Under the pieces are notes generated by a model. The model ran no database searches, was not told the DNA's origin, and saw only the letters and a list, made by a program, of their open reading frames with translations. A DNA stretch of 64,000 nucleotides from Winogradskyella schleiferi. GTDB lineage: Bacteria; Bacteroidota; Bacteroidia; Flavobacteriales; Flavobacteriaceae. Location: NCBI RefSeq assembly GCF_013394655.1, contig NZ_CP053351.1, positions 1 through 64,000 of the forward strand. The letters run 5' to 3'. Positions 52,101 to 59,683 of this stretch are shown piece by piece (within the stretch, counting starts at the first letter, position 1; each line of letters starts with the position of its first letter). The translations under genes and the position numbers were made by a program.

Positions 52101-52521
52101 TGACTACTTTTTCAAAAAGAGCCTCAGGATAAGTCACGATAATACACGGTTTCTTGCGCGAATTAATACGATTTAAAACTTCGGCACGTAAAAGTACGTT
52201 GGCATTGTTGGTTTCCTCAATTTGGTAAGGTCTTCTGTAACTTCCTGGATAGAACAACACATCTTTATCATTGATGAGTTGCTCAAGATCATTAAGATAA
52301 AAAGCGGCTTCCTCTTTATCATCAAAAACAACTAAAAATGGTTTGTCTGCTGTCTTAAAAGCCTCAGAAACTACAATAGAGAAGGAAGATCCAACCAGAC
52401 CTTTGAGATGTGTTTTCTTGCCTTGAGCGGAGTCGAAAGGTTCATTTTGGGCAATAGCAGTGTGCAGATTTTGCAACTGCAAAGTCTGTGCGAAAGTTTG
52501 GGCAATAGATACTTTACTCAA
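49162..52521 (-). CDS. mfd: Transcription-repair coupling factor
   Basis: The 1119-residue protein has all Mfd regions: the UvrB-like N-terminus (KGLVGSSFSIVVSEAF, LFYPGSYRRPYQ), the RNA polymerase-interacting domain (YVTHIDHGIGKFGGLQKIDVEG), the RecG-like motor with Walker A Gly592-Phe-Gly-Lys595-Thr (CGDVGFGKTE, starting Cys588), VDEEQKFGV and TATPIPRTL, and a C-terminal TRCF domain. It pushes stalled RNA polymerase off lesions and recruits excision repair. At about residues 27-34 the sequence PFDSAQGK is written by a repeat (52421-52440) inserted in the frame. A TACTTTTG box (52541-52548) precedes it. Confidence 0.97.
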   Translation of the reverse strand: MSKVSIAQTFAQTLQLQNLHTAIAQNEPFDSAQGKKTHLKGLVGSSFSIVVSEAFKTADKPFLVVFDDKEEAAFYLNDLEQLINDKDVLFYPGSYRRPYQIEETNNANVLLRAEVLNRINSRKKPCIIVTYPEALFEKVVTKKELEKNTLKISVGNELSIDFVNEVLFEYKFKRVDFVTEPGDFSVRGGIVDVFSFSHDEPYRIEFFGDEVDSIRTFDVETQLSTERIKKVSIIPNVANKLIAEQRESFLKYISNKTVIFSKNASLVFSRIDDFYGKAEDAFKNLSSEVKHASPEELFCNSEVLKREFLEYPLVEFGNEAYFAKQLIAFYTKPQPAFNKQFNLLIENLNANHANGITNYIACVSEQQAKRFHDIFDDAEQEEIHYKTVVLSLYQGFIDKDHNIAVYTDHQIFDRYHKFHLKNGYAKKQAITLKELTNLEIGDYVTHIDHGIGKFGGLQKIDVEGKKQEAIKLVYGERDILYLSIHSLHKITKFNGKDGKPPTVYKLGSKAWKTLKQKTKSKVKEIAFNLIKLYAKRKLKKGFQYAPDSHMQLELEASFIYEDTPDQITSTADIKADMESERPMDRLICGDVGFGKTEVAIRAAFKAVDNGKQVAVLVPTTILAYQHYRTFTERLKDFPVTVDYVNRFRTAKEKRETLEGLEKGSVDIIIGTHQLANKNVKFKDLGLLIVDEEQKFGVAVKEKLKTIKENVDVLTLTATPIPRTLQFSLMAARDLSVITTPPPNRYPIESHVIRFGEETIRDAVSYEIQRGGQVFFIHNRIENIKEVAGMIQRLVPDAKIGIGHGQLDGKKLENLMLAFMNGEFDVLVSTTIVESGLDVPNANTIFINNANNFGLSDLHQMRGRVGRSNKKAFCYFITPEYSAMTTDARKRISALEQFTELGSGFNIAMKDLEIRGAGDLLGGEQSGFINDIGFDTYQKILNEAIDELKETEFSDLYKDDGKPKKYVKDITIDTDFELLFPDDYINNITERLNLYTKLNEIKTEEELAKFETEIIDRFGELPTQVSDLLDSVRLKWIATKMGIEKLIMKHGKMIGYFVQDQQSGFYQSDAFTKVLQFVQMNAGKCKMKEKQTRKGLRLLLTFEHIKSTKQALAELSKINE
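52421..52440. repeat. Repeat segment inside the mfd coding sequence
   Basis: The 20 bases CCTTGAGCGGAGTCGAAAGG are a core of interspersed repeats that I know from flavobacterial genomes. Here they are in frame and encode PFDSAQG near the N-terminus of Mfd, between unrelated residues and the conserved KGLVGSS. Confidence 0.6.
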
Positions 52522-52540
52522 GTTTCTTTATTTGAAGGTG

Positions 52541-52548
52541 CAAAAGTA
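52541..52548 (-). promoter_or_regulatory. TAnnTTTG box upstream of mfd
   Basis: TACTTTTG on the minus strand, 20 bases before the mfd ATG. No TTG at the usual distance was seen. Confidence 0.35.
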
Positions 52549-52636
52549 CATGATTTTATTCATTTGAATATTTAAAAAAAATCAAATGAATAAAATTTTT
52601 GAAGCGTTGCATACGGATAAATTCTATGAAAGGATT

Positions 52637-52644
52637 TATATTTG
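52637..52644 (+). promoter_or_regulatory. TAnnTTTG box upstream of the TerB gene
   Basis: TATATTTG lies 39 bases before the ATG at 52684; a TTG at 52607 is 27 bases upstream, slightly far for the consensus. Confidence 0.4.
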
Positions 52645-52683
52645 TTCAGAATTAATAATCAGAGATTAAAAACAAAAACATAT

Positions 52684-53115
52684 ATGTCATTTTCAAATTT
52701 ATTTGATAGCGGATTCAAAAGACGTAATGAAGATCATTTTGCGTCCATAGTTAGAGTTGCTATGAGTGATGGTGTAATTACCGATAATGAAAAAGCGTTT
52801 TTAGAACGTTTAGCAACACGCTTGGATATTTCAGATCACGATTTCAAAGAAATATTAAAGAATTACAATAAGCATCCCGTTAATGCTCCACATTCTTATG
52901 ATAATCGCTTAGAGCGTTTGTACGACTTAGCTCGTATGGTTTGGGCAGATGATATTGAAGGACCAAATCAGCATTGGTTATTGGAAAAACTTTGTGTTGG
53001 CTTAGGATTCCACTCTCAAAACGTAAAATATATTGCAGATAAAGCCTTAGCACTGGCCTATGATAAAGTAGATGCCGATACATTTATTGAAGAAATGAAA
53101 AATATGAATAAGTAG
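52684..53115 (+). CDS. TerB-like tellurite resistance protein family member
   Basis: The 143-residue protein is helical and starts SFSNLFDSGFKRRNEDHFASIVRVAMSDGVITDNEKAFLERLATRL. ASDGxIxxxExxxL is the TerB/DjlA metal-binding pattern. The second half (YDLARMVWADDIEGPNQHWLLEKL) has a similar Ala-Asp-Asp...Glu repeat. TerB folds bind metal and support stress responses; a direct role in tellurite resistance cannot be claimed. I chose the ATG at 52684 over a TTG at 52642 that belongs to the promoter box. A terminator follows. Confidence 0.8.
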   Translation: MSFSNLFDSGFKRRNEDHFASIVRVAMSDGVITDNEKAFLERLATRLDISDHDFKEILKNYNKHPVNAPHSYDNRLERLYDLARMVWADDIEGPNQHWLLEKLCVGLGFHSQNVKYIADKALALAYDKVDADTFIEEMKNMNK

Positions 53116-53138
53116 TTTACTGCACTTAAATAAAACGG

Positions 53139-53168
53139 AAAAAGCAACCTATTTAGGTTGCTTTTTTT
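53139..53168 (+). terminator. Terminator after the TerB gene, also facing fbp
   Basis: AAAAAGCAACCT pairs with AGGTTGCTTTTTTT around a four-base loop, 24 bases after the stop codon. Confidence 0.88.
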
Positions 53169-53187
53169 ATTAGTAATGAGCCTGTTT

Positions 53188-54198
53188 TTAACCTTTATTA
53201 TCACGCATAAACTCTTCCGCCTTTTCCACCATCTTTTTACTGCCGCAAATGAAAGGTGCGCGTTCGTGCAATTCGGTAGGCACTATATCCATTATTCTGG
53301 TGTATCCATCACTGGCTTTACCATTGGCTTGCTCAGCCAAAAAAGCCATAGGATTACATTCGTACAACAAACGCAGTTTTCCATTGGAATTCTTAGAACT
53401 TTTAGGATACATATAAATACCGCCTTTAATCATGTTTCTATGAAAATCCGAAACTAAGGATCCAATATATCGCGATGTATAAGGTCTGTCGCCTTCCTCT
53501 TCTTGGCAATATTTAATATATTTTTTAATGCCTACGGGAAAGTGAATATAATTACCTTCATTAACCGAATAGATGTTGCCATTTTCTGGGAATTGCATAT
53601 TCGGATGCGATAAATAGAACGTACCGATTGCTGGATTTAAAGTAAAGCCATTAACACCATCTCCTGTGGTATAAACCAACATCGTTGAAGTGCCATAAAC
53701 CACATAACCAGCGGCAACTTGTTGACTTCCTTTCTGTAAAAAATCTTCAAGTGTTACAGGTGTACCTACAGGAGTCACACGTCTGTAAATTGAAAAAATG
53801 GTTCCTACAGATACATTTACATCAATGTTAGATGAGCCATCCAATGGGTCAATTAAAACTACATATTTATTCTGATGATTTTCATCTTGACTATTAATAG
53901 CCACAAAATCATCTTCCTCTTCACTTGCTATACCACAAACAATATTTCTCTTGGTCATGGTTTGGATGAATTTCTCGTTGGCATAAACATCCAATTTTTG
54001 CTGATCTTCACCTTGAATATTAGTATCTCCTGCAGCACCAATAATATCCACTAAGCCAGCTTTGTTGACTTCGTGATTGACGACTTTTGCAGCTAAACGA
54101 ATGGAATTGATGAGTCTGGAAAGTTCTCCAGAGGAATATTTAAACGAGGTTTGATTTTCAATTATAAATTCCCCTAAGGTCTGATTTCTTTTGGACAT
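53188..54198 (-). CDS. fbp: Fructose-1,6-bisphosphatase, class 1
   Basis: The 336-residue enzyme has the metal and phosphate sites of class 1 FBPases: [32 protein letters not shown], and the sugar-binding regions [26 protein letters not shown] and [18 protein letters not shown]. It hydrolyses fructose 1,6-bisphosphate in gluconeogenesis. The start ([48 protein letters not shown]) is typical. The gene is divergent from the GNAT gene with 128 bases between; those bases hold the GNAT promoter and a near-match box on the minus strand. Confidence 0.96.
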   Translation of the reverse strand: MSKRNQTLGEFIIENQTSFKYSSGELSRLINSIRLAAKVVNHEVNKAGLVDIIGAAGDTNIQGEDQQKLDVYANEKFIQTMTKRNIVCGIASEEEDDFVAINSQDENHQNKYVVLIDPLDGSSNIDVNVSVGTIFSIYRRVTPVGTPVTLEDFLQKGSQQVAAGYVVYGTSTMLVYTTGDGVNGFTLNPAIGTFYLSHPNMQFPENGNIYSVNEGNYIHFPVGIKKYIKYCQEEEGDRPYTSRYIGSLVSDFHRNMIKGGIYMYPKSSKNSNGKLRLLYECNPMAFLAEQANGKASDGYTRIMDIVPTELHERAPFICGSKKMVEKAEEFMRDNKG

Positions 54199-54274
54199 GA
54201 AGTATTTTATTGATTAGTAGCATACAAATATCGTATTTTTTAACAAACTATAACGTTTTCGTAGCGTAAATTAA

Positions 54275-54305
54275 TTGTTAGGTCAATGGAGTTAGGTTAT
54301 ATTTG
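54275..54305 (+). promoter_or_regulatory. Bacteroidota promoter of the GNAT/aspartate kinase unit
   Basis: TTG (54275-54277), 20 bases, then TATATTTG (54298-54305), a full match to the consensus in sequence and spacing. The ATG lies 22 bases beyond the box. Confidence 0.65.
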
Positions 54306-54326
54306 AATATTCTATTTAAATAACCA

Positions 54327-54803
54327 ATGAACCAACCAAGATTAGCCAACAAACTAGATATGCCAAGGGTTTTAGAACTCATTCAAGAACTGGCAACCTT
54401 CGAAAAAGAATCTGATGCCGTAGAAATAAGCGTTTCTGATTTAGAAAATGATGGTTTTGGCAGCAAGCCAAAATTCACCTGTTTTGTTTTAGAAGTAGAT
54501 AGCATCATTGAAGGTATCGCTCTAGTGTATCCAAGATATTCCACTTGGAAAGGCGAAGTTTTACATTTAGAAGATCTTATTGTCAGTGCAAAATACCGAG
54601 GTAAAGGCTTAGGAACAGAGCTACTGGATACGGTCATCAAACACGCCAAATCATTAGGTGTAAAACGCGTAAGTTGGGAAGTTTTGGATTGGAATGAACC
54701 AGCGATAAAATTTTATGAAAGCAAAGGCGCAAATGTGATGCGCGACTGGAATGTAGTACAATTGGATGAAAATGGAATTGTTAATTATATAAACCAATTA
54801 TAA
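54327..54803 (+). CDS. GNAT family N-acetyltransferase
   Basis: The 158-residue protein has the GNAT core: RLANKLDMPRVLELIQELATFEKE, LVYPRYSTWKGEVLHLEDLIVSAKYRGKGLGTELLDTVIKHAKSLG. RGKGLGTEL is the acetyl-CoA phosphate loop, and KRVSWEVLDWNEPAIKFYESKGA ends the fold. It resembles spermidine/diamine-type N-acetyltransferases, but the substrate is not certain. The aspartate kinase ATG overlaps its TAA by one base, so the two are coupled in translation. It follows a strong promoter (54275-54305). Confidence 0.9.
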   Translation: MNQPRLANKLDMPRVLELIQELATFEKESDAVEISVSDLENDGFGSKPKFTCFVLEVDSIIEGIALVYPRYSTWKGEVLHLEDLIVSAKYRGKGLGTELLDTVIKHAKSLGVKRVSWEVLDWNEPAIKFYESKGANVMRDWNVVQLDENGIVNYINQL

Positions 54804-56053
54804 TGCGCGTTTATAAATTTGGTGGCGCATCGGTAAAAGATGCAAATGGTGTGAAAAACTTAGCAAAAGTTTTGCAATCTACAGGTTACGATAACACATT
54901 GGTTGTGATTTCCGCCATGGGAAAAACAACGAACAGAATGGAATTGGTTATCAAAAATTATTTTGAAAACAAGGAAGAATTACCAAGTGCTATTCACGAA
55001 GTCATTAAATACCATAACGCTATTTTAGTCGAATTGTTTGAACATAAAAGGCATCAAGTTTTTGCGGATATAAAAACACTTTTTGATGAATTGAACGCCT
55101 TTTTTAAAAGCAACAAATCTCCAGATTATAACTATGTCTATGATCAGACTATTGGTTTTGGAGAATTAATCTCCACCACCATAATCAGCCATTATCTCAA
55201 TGAAATTGGTTTGAAAAATAAGTGGGTCGATGTTAGGGAGTTTATAAAAACAGATAATTATTACAGAAATTCTAATGTAAATTGGGAAGCAACGCAAGCG
55301 AATATTTCTGCTAATTTAGATACCAATATCTTGAATATTACACAGGGATTTTTAGGAAGTGATGCCAATAATTTTACCACAACATTGGGCAGGGAAGGTA
55401 GTGATTATACAGCGGCAATTTTTGCCTATTGTTTAAATGCCAATAGCGTAACGATTTGGAAAGATGTTCCAGGGGTTTTAAATGCAGATCCACGTTACTT
55501 TGAAAATGCTCAGTTATTACATCAAATTTCTTACAGAGAAGCTATTGAGTTAGCATTTTATGGTGCTTCCGTCATTCATCCTAAAACGCTTCAACCCTTA
55601 CAAAGAAAGGAAATCCCTTTATATGTGAAATCGTTTTTGAATCCAGAAGAAGCAGGTACTCGTGTAAGCAAAGGAAAAGCCTTGGAGCCAGAAATCCCTT
55701 GTTTTATTGTTAAGAAAAATCAGATTTTAATTTCGTTGTCATCATTAGATTTTTCATACATTATGGAAGAAAATATCAGTGATATTTTTAGCTTGTTGCA
55801 CTTGTATAAAATGAAGGTGGATGTCATTCAAAATTCAGCGATTAGTTTTTCTGTGTGCATCGATAATTTATATGATAATTTAGAAAAATTACTGCAACAT
55901 TTAAAAGCAAAATTCAAGGTGACCTGTCATGAAAATGTCAGTTTATACACTATTAGACATTATAATGATAGTGCTATACAAGAGCTTGAAAAAGATAAAA
56001 GCTTATTATTGAAGCAATTAACACAGGGAACGGTACAAATTGTAACTAAATAA
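54803..56053 (+). CDS. Aspartate kinase (monofunctional)
   Basis: The 416-residue enzyme starts MRVYKFGGASVKDANGVKNLAKVL, the kinase Lys-Phe-Gly-Gly motif. TLGREGSDYTAAIFAYCLNANSVTIWKDVPGVLNADPR gives the substrate and ATP sites. The C-terminal third (QILISLSSLDFSYIMEENISDIFSLLHLYKMKVDVIQNSAISFSVCI) looks like one reduced ACT-like unit rather than the usual two. It phosphorylates aspartate, the first step to lysine, threonine and methionine. No homoserine dehydrogenase part is present. It overlaps the GNAT gene by one base. Confidence 0.93.
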   Translation: MRVYKFGGASVKDANGVKNLAKVLQSTGYDNTLVVISAMGKTTNRMELVIKNYFENKEELPSAIHEVIKYHNAILVELFEHKRHQVFADIKTLFDELNAFFKSNKSPDYNYVYDQTIGFGELISTTIISHYLNEIGLKNKWVDVREFIKTDNYYRNSNVNWEATQANISANLDTNILNITQGFLGSDANNFTTTLGREGSDYTAAIFAYCLNANSVTIWKDVPGVLNADPRYFENAQLLHQISYREAIELAFYGASVIHPKTLQPLQRKEIPLYVKSFLNPEEAGTRVSKGKALEPEIPCFIVKKNQILISLSSLDFSYIMEENISDIFSLLHLYKMKVDVIQNSAISFSVCIDNLYDNLEKLLQHLKAKFKVTCHENVSLYTIRHYNDSAIQELEKDKSLLLKQLTQGTVQIVTK

Positions 56054-56068
56054 ACTTTACTACATTTG
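56040..56068 (+). promoter_or_regulatory. Putative promoter of the OlsF-like gene, inside the end of the aspartate kinase gene
   Basis: TTG (56040-56042), 18 bases, then TACATTTG (56061-56068). The predicted transcription start (about 56073-56075) coincides with the ATG at 56073, which implies a leaderless message. Confidence 0.5.
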
Positions 56069-56072
56069 TTTT

Positions 56073-57905
56073 ATGGGTAAATCGTCTGAAACTGGTTTGG
56101 TAACCGCAAAAGAAGTCGCGAAGGCAATTAATGCTGATAAGTATGGCTTTTTGGGTACTTTTTTTGGCTGGACATTAATGAAAGTGCTTAAGATAACGAC
56201 CTTAAACAAAATGTACCAAAAAAGGAAACATCTTCCTGGCCCAGAATTCTTAGATACCATTTTGGATGATTTTCAGATTAAGTTCGAAATTCCAGAAGAA
56301 GACATGAAACGTCTGCCTAAAGAAGGGCCTTACATCACTATTTCAAATCATCCGCTTGGTGGAATTGATGGTGTGCTATTGTTGAAATTAATGTTAGAAC
56401 AACGTAGTGATTTTAAGATTATCGCTAATTTTTTATTGCATCGTATTGAACCTATAAAACCCTATATCATGCCCGTAAACCCTTTTGAAGAACGAAAGGA
56501 TGTTAAAAGTAATATTACGGGTTTTAAGAATGCCATTATGCATTTAAGGGAAGGGCATCCCTTAGGTGTATTTCCGGCAGGAGAGGTTTCTACTTATAGA
56601 GATGGAAAATTGATGGTTGACAAAGAGTGGGAAGCAGCCGCAATGAAATTGATTCAGAAAGCTGAAGTGCCTGTTGTGCCTATTTATTTTCATGCTAAAA
56701 ATAGTCGCTTATTTTATAGACTTTCCAAAGTCAACGATACATTGAGAACGGCAAAACTGCCTTCAGAATTATTGACACAAAAGCGACGTGTGATTAAAGT
56801 GAGAGTAGGTAAGGCCATTTCTTTAAAAGACCAAAATGAACATCCAAGTCTTAAAGAGTTTTCAGAATTTTTGAGACGAAAAACCTATATGTTGTCTAAC
56901 ACTTTTGAAGACAAACCTAAGATTTTAGATAATATTCAATCCCAATTAAAAGTGGCAAAAATGCCTAAACGCATTGTGACGCCAATAGCGCCAAAAATTA
57001 TGATTGCTGAGTTGGACAAGCTTAGGGTAAGTGACTTCAGGCTTTTGGAAAGTAAAAATTACGAAGTGTTTTTAGCACCACCAAAACACATTCCAAATAT
57101 CTTGAGGGAAATAGGAAGACTTAGGGAAATCACTTTTAGGGAAGTAGGAGAAGGGACGAATGAAGCTATTGATTTGGATAAATTTGATACGTATTACCAT
57201 CATATGTTTTTATGGGATAATGAAAAAAATGTCATTGCAGGCGCTTATAGGATGGGTATAGGTTCGCAAATTTTTGAACGTTTTGGTATCAATGGATTTT
57301 ATTTACAGGATTTGTTTCGTTTTGAGCCTGAATTACATAAAATGATGAGCCAATCCATAGAAATGGGCCGTGCGTTTATCATAAAGGAATACCAACAAAA
57401 ACCAATGCCTTTATTTCTACTTTGGAAAGGTATTGTGCACACCACTTTGCGTTATCCAGAACACAAATATTTAATTGGAGGCGTCAGTATAAGCAATCAG
57501 TTTTCTAACTTTTCTAAAAGTTTGATGATTGAGTTTATGAAATCCCATTATTATGATCCTTATGTGGCGCAATATGTACATCCAAAAAAGGAATTCAAGG
57601 TAAAACTTAAAGATGCCGATAAAGAATTTGTCTTTGATGAAACTGAAGCTGATTTAAACAAATTTGACAAGATAATTGATGAGGTAGAACCAGGCGCATT
57701 ACGACTGCCTGTTTTGCTTAAAAAGTATATTAAACAAAATGCTAAACTCGTAGCATTTAACGTGGATCCGTTATTTAATAATGCGGTTGATGGTTTAATG
57801 TATATTAAAATTGCGGACTTACCAGAAAGTACGGTTAGGCCTGTAATGGAAGAATTTCAGGCAGAATTGGAACGTAAGTTTATGGATAATAATGATGATA
57901 AATAA
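56073..57905 (+). CDS. OlsF-like bifunctional acyltransferase (ornithine or glycine lipid synthesis)
   Basis: The 610-residue protein joins two acyltransferases. Residues 60-275 are PlsC-like, with ISNHPLGGIDGVLLLKLM and FPAGEVSTYRDGKLMVDKEWEAAAMKL. The His93-to-Asp99 spacing is one residue longer than the canonical HX4D. Residues 300-560 resemble the GNAT-type OlsB/hemolysin fold (LREITFREVGEGTNEAIDLDKFDTYYHHMFLWD, then GAYRMGIGSQIFERFGINGFYLQDLFRF). Fusions of this kind (OlsF) add two acyl chains to ornithine or glycine, giving phosphate-free membrane lipids. The head group cannot be told from sequence. Confidence 0.88.
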   Translation: MGKSSETGLVTAKEVAKAINADKYGFLGTFFGWTLMKVLKITTLNKMYQKRKHLPGPEFLDTILDDFQIKFEIPEEDMKRLPKEGPYITISNHPLGGIDGVLLLKLMLEQRSDFKIIANFLLHRIEPIKPYIMPVNPFEERKDVKSNITGFKNAIMHLREGHPLGVFPAGEVSTYRDGKLMVDKEWEAAAMKLIQKAEVPVVPIYFHAKNSRLFYRLSKVNDTLRTAKLPSELLTQKRRVIKVRVGKAISLKDQNEHPSLKEFSEFLRRKTYMLSNTFEDKPKILDNIQSQLKVAKMPKRIVTPIAPKIMIAELDKLRVSDFRLLESKNYEVFLAPPKHIPNILREIGRLREITFREVGEGTNEAIDLDKFDTYYHHMFLWDNEKNVIAGAYRMGIGSQIFERFGINGFYLQDLFRFEPELHKMMSQSIEMGRAFIIKEYQQKPMPLFLLWKGIVHTTLRYPEHKYLIGGVSISNQFSNFSKSLMIEFMKSHYYDPYVAQYVHPKKEFKVKLKDADKEFVFDETEADLNKFDKIIDEVEPGALRLPVLLKKYIKQNAKLVAFNVDPLFNNAVDGLMYIKIADLPESTVRPVMEEFQAELERKFMDNNDDK

Positions 57906-57922
57906 AACATCAAAATCAATAA

Positions 57923-57950
57923 AAAACCCAAAAAATTAATTTTGGGTTTT
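57923..57950. terminator. Bidirectional terminator after the OlsF-like gene
   Basis: AAAACCCAAAA and TTTTGGGTTTT pair perfectly around a six-base loop; it lies between the convergent OlsF-like gene and the gene ending at 57958. Confidence 0.85.
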
Positions 57951-57957
57951 GATATGT

Positions 57958-58437
57958 TTATAAAGCTTTGAACCAGTCTTGGAACTGTTTGCCAAGTAAA
58001 AAAGTTGGTTTCATCTCGCCACCAAGTGCAGCAATTAAGCTCATAATCCAAGCTACGATTAATACCAGACCCACAATAAAACCTATAATAGGAATCCAGC
58101 CTAAAGCTATACCAATAAGACAGAGTCCAAGCATCTGTCTTATATAAAAAGAACCAAACTCGGTTTTGTTACTGCTATTCATTACAAGAGCAATAATCCA
58201 TCCAATAATAGTAATGTGAGCAATGATGGCTACGTTTTTACCATCACTGAATACTTCTTTGGCGTCGTTGCTAAAATCATCAGCCGCTTTTTTAGCATCA
58301 CGACTAAAGTCTTTAGCATCGTCTGAAAATTCATTTGCTTTTTGGCTAATTTTATCACCAGCCTTTCTTGCGCTATCCTTGGCATCGTCTAACATATCGT
58401 TAAGATCGTCGCCTAAATCTTTAGTATCATCTGACAT
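57958..58437 (-). CDS. DUF4870-like membrane protein with amphipathic N-terminal repeats
   Basis: The 159-residue protein begins with about 65 residues of charged 11-residue-type repeats (DDAKDSARKAGDKISQKANEF, DDAKDFSRDAKKAADDF, NDAKEVFSDGK), as in apolipoprotein-like or stress-type amphipathic helices. Three or four membrane segments follow (VAIIAHITIIGWIIALVM; IRQMLGLCLIGIALGWIPIIGFIVGLVLIVAWIMSLI), with FYIRQMLGL like the DUF4870/Tic20-type families. The combination suggests a helix that lies on the membrane joined to a small membrane domain. No function is known. Confidence 0.75.
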   Translation of the reverse strand: MSDDTKDLGDDLNDMLDDAKDSARKAGDKISQKANEFSDDAKDFSRDAKKAADDFSNDAKEVFSDGKNVAIIAHITIIGWIIALVMNSSNKTEFGSFYIRQMLGLCLIGIALGWIPIIGFIVGLVLIVAWIMSLIAALGGEMKPTFLLGKQFQDWFKAL

Positions 58438-58653
58438 TTTATTAGTTTTTGGTTAGACTATAAAGTTAGTAAAATATTGTTAACCAGCTTATTTAGTTTT
58501 ATTGTAAATTTTTACGAATCAACACCTTATCGAAACAATATAATTGTATCACCTAAACAATAATAATTAGAATAAAACATCTGTTAATCACCTTTGAAAA
58601 TAGAAAAATTTAGCTTAAGCTTCAAGACATAATAAGAGGTCTAACCATCAATT

Positions 58654-59040
58654 TTATTGAAAAGCACTATCTATAGGTTCCCAAAGTTCTATCTTATTAC
58701 CATCGTTATCAAGTATCCAACCAAATTTACCATAATCGTATTCTTCCATATCTCCTACAATGGTTACACCTTCTTCTTTCAAGGTTGCCAGCAATTCCTT
58801 GAGGTTTTCAACTCTATAGTTAAACATAAAGTCTTTTTTAGAAGGCTCGAAATATTTGGTCTCTCCGGCAAACGGACTCCATTGGGTAGAGGAATCGTTT
58901 CCTTCTTTGTCTTTCCACCAAAAGGTGCAACCATAATTGTCCGTATTAAATCCTAAATGTTTTTTATACCAATCTTTTGCTGCTTTTGGGTCTTTGGTTT
59001 TAAAGAATAACCCACCAATTCCTGTGACTCTTTTTTTCAT
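58654..59040 (-). CDS. VOC-family (glyoxalase-like) protein
   Basis: The 128-residue protein has the beta-alpha-beta-beta-beta pattern of VOC proteins: VTGIGGLFFKTKDPKAAKDWYKKHLGFNTDNYGCTFWW, and YRVENLKELLATLKEEGVTIVGDMEEYDYGKFGWILDNDGNKIELWEP. GIGGxFFxTxDPxxxxxWYxxHLG and the final Glu (KIELWEP) are the usual marks of this metal-dependent fold, which includes glyoxalases and fosfomycin-resistance proteins. The substrate is unknown. A repeat hairpin (59057-59074) lies 16 bases upstream of the ATG. The 216 bases on its downstream side, up to the gene starting at 58437, hold no gene. Confidence 0.9.
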   Translation of the reverse strand: MKKRVTGIGGLFFKTKDPKAAKDWYKKHLGFNTDNYGCTFWWKDKEGNDSSTQWSPFAGETKYFEPSKKDFMFNYRVENLKELLATLKEEGVTIVGDMEEYDYGKFGWILDNDGNKIELWEPIDSAFQ

Positions 59041-59056
59041 TAAAATTTTATTTTTG

Positions 59057-59074
59057 TTCCCTTGAAAAAGGGAA
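59057..59074 (-). repeat. Hairpin repeat just upstream of the VOC gene
   Basis: TTCCCTT and AAGGGAA pair around a GAAA loop and are followed by TCT on the plus strand, the same arrangement as in the repeats at 854 and 21326. It lies 17 bases from the start codon. Confidence 0.55.
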
Positions 59075-59137
59075 TCTGTTCATTTAATTTTGCGGTATTT
59101 ATTTTCTAATCCAATTAACTGAAATTTAAGAAATAAC

Positions 59138-59162
59138 ACCCCTAAAGTCCCCTCAAGTGGAC
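59138..59162. repeat. CCCCTAAAGTCCCCT-type intergenic repeat
   Basis: ACCCCTAAAGTCCCCTCAAG at 59138 onward ends in GTGGAC. I know closely similar units as interspersed repeats in Bacteroidota genomes. Nothing else is seen in 59075-59220. Confidence 0.4.
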
Positions 59163-59220
59163 AATCTTAAATTCAACTGTAGAGTTGTTCTTATTAAAGC
59201 TTTTTCAAATTGTGTTTCTA

Positions 59221-59676
59221 TTATTTCTTAATAGCATTTTCATAAATGTCAATCCACTCTTCCACGGACATTTTTCCCATTAATTCTTTGATTAAATCAT
59301 AAGGAATATCATCCATTTTTTTAAATCGCACACAACTTTTCCCCATGTCTAACTTGTATTTACAGTGCTTTGGGTATTCGGCAACAAACCAATCGTGCAA
59401 TTCTTTTTTTGCGTACATACCAGAATGATAAAGGGCGATAAAGTTTTTTTGAGATGCTAGATTTATAAAAGGCAAAGGTGGAAACGGTTTACAATGATAA
59501 CCATCTGGATAAATGGATTTAGGAACATAGTAAGCTAGCATTCCGTAACCCATTCCAGCTTCTAGACCTTTAGGCATGTGTTTTTTAATGAGATCATTTA
59601 ATTTGATTATTGGTGCCTTTCTCTCTTCGGGAAGTTGTGCAATATAGTCCTCTGGTGTTGTTGCTTCTGATGTCAT
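59221..59676 (-). CDS. DUF1801 (YdhG-like) domain protein
   Basis: The 151-residue protein matches DUF1801: TTPEDYIAQLPEERKAPIIKLNDLIKKHMPKGLEAGMGYGMLAYYVP, then PLPFINLASQKNFIALYHSGMY and GKSCVRFKKMDDIPYDLIKELM. The fold is like the frataxin-like, iron-binding YdhG proteins, but a role is not established. It follows the DUF4199 gene by seven bases and is probably in the same transcript, so it may be under the same LuxR-type control. Confidence 0.88.
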   Translation of the reverse strand: MTSEATTPEDYIAQLPEERKAPIIKLNDLIKKHMPKGLEAGMGYGMLAYYVPKSIYPDGYHCKPFPPLPFINLASQKNFIALYHSGMYAKKELHDWFVAEYPKHCKYKLDMGKSCVRFKKMDDIPYDLIKELMGKMSVEEWIDIYENAIKK

Positions 59677-59683
59677 TGTTATA

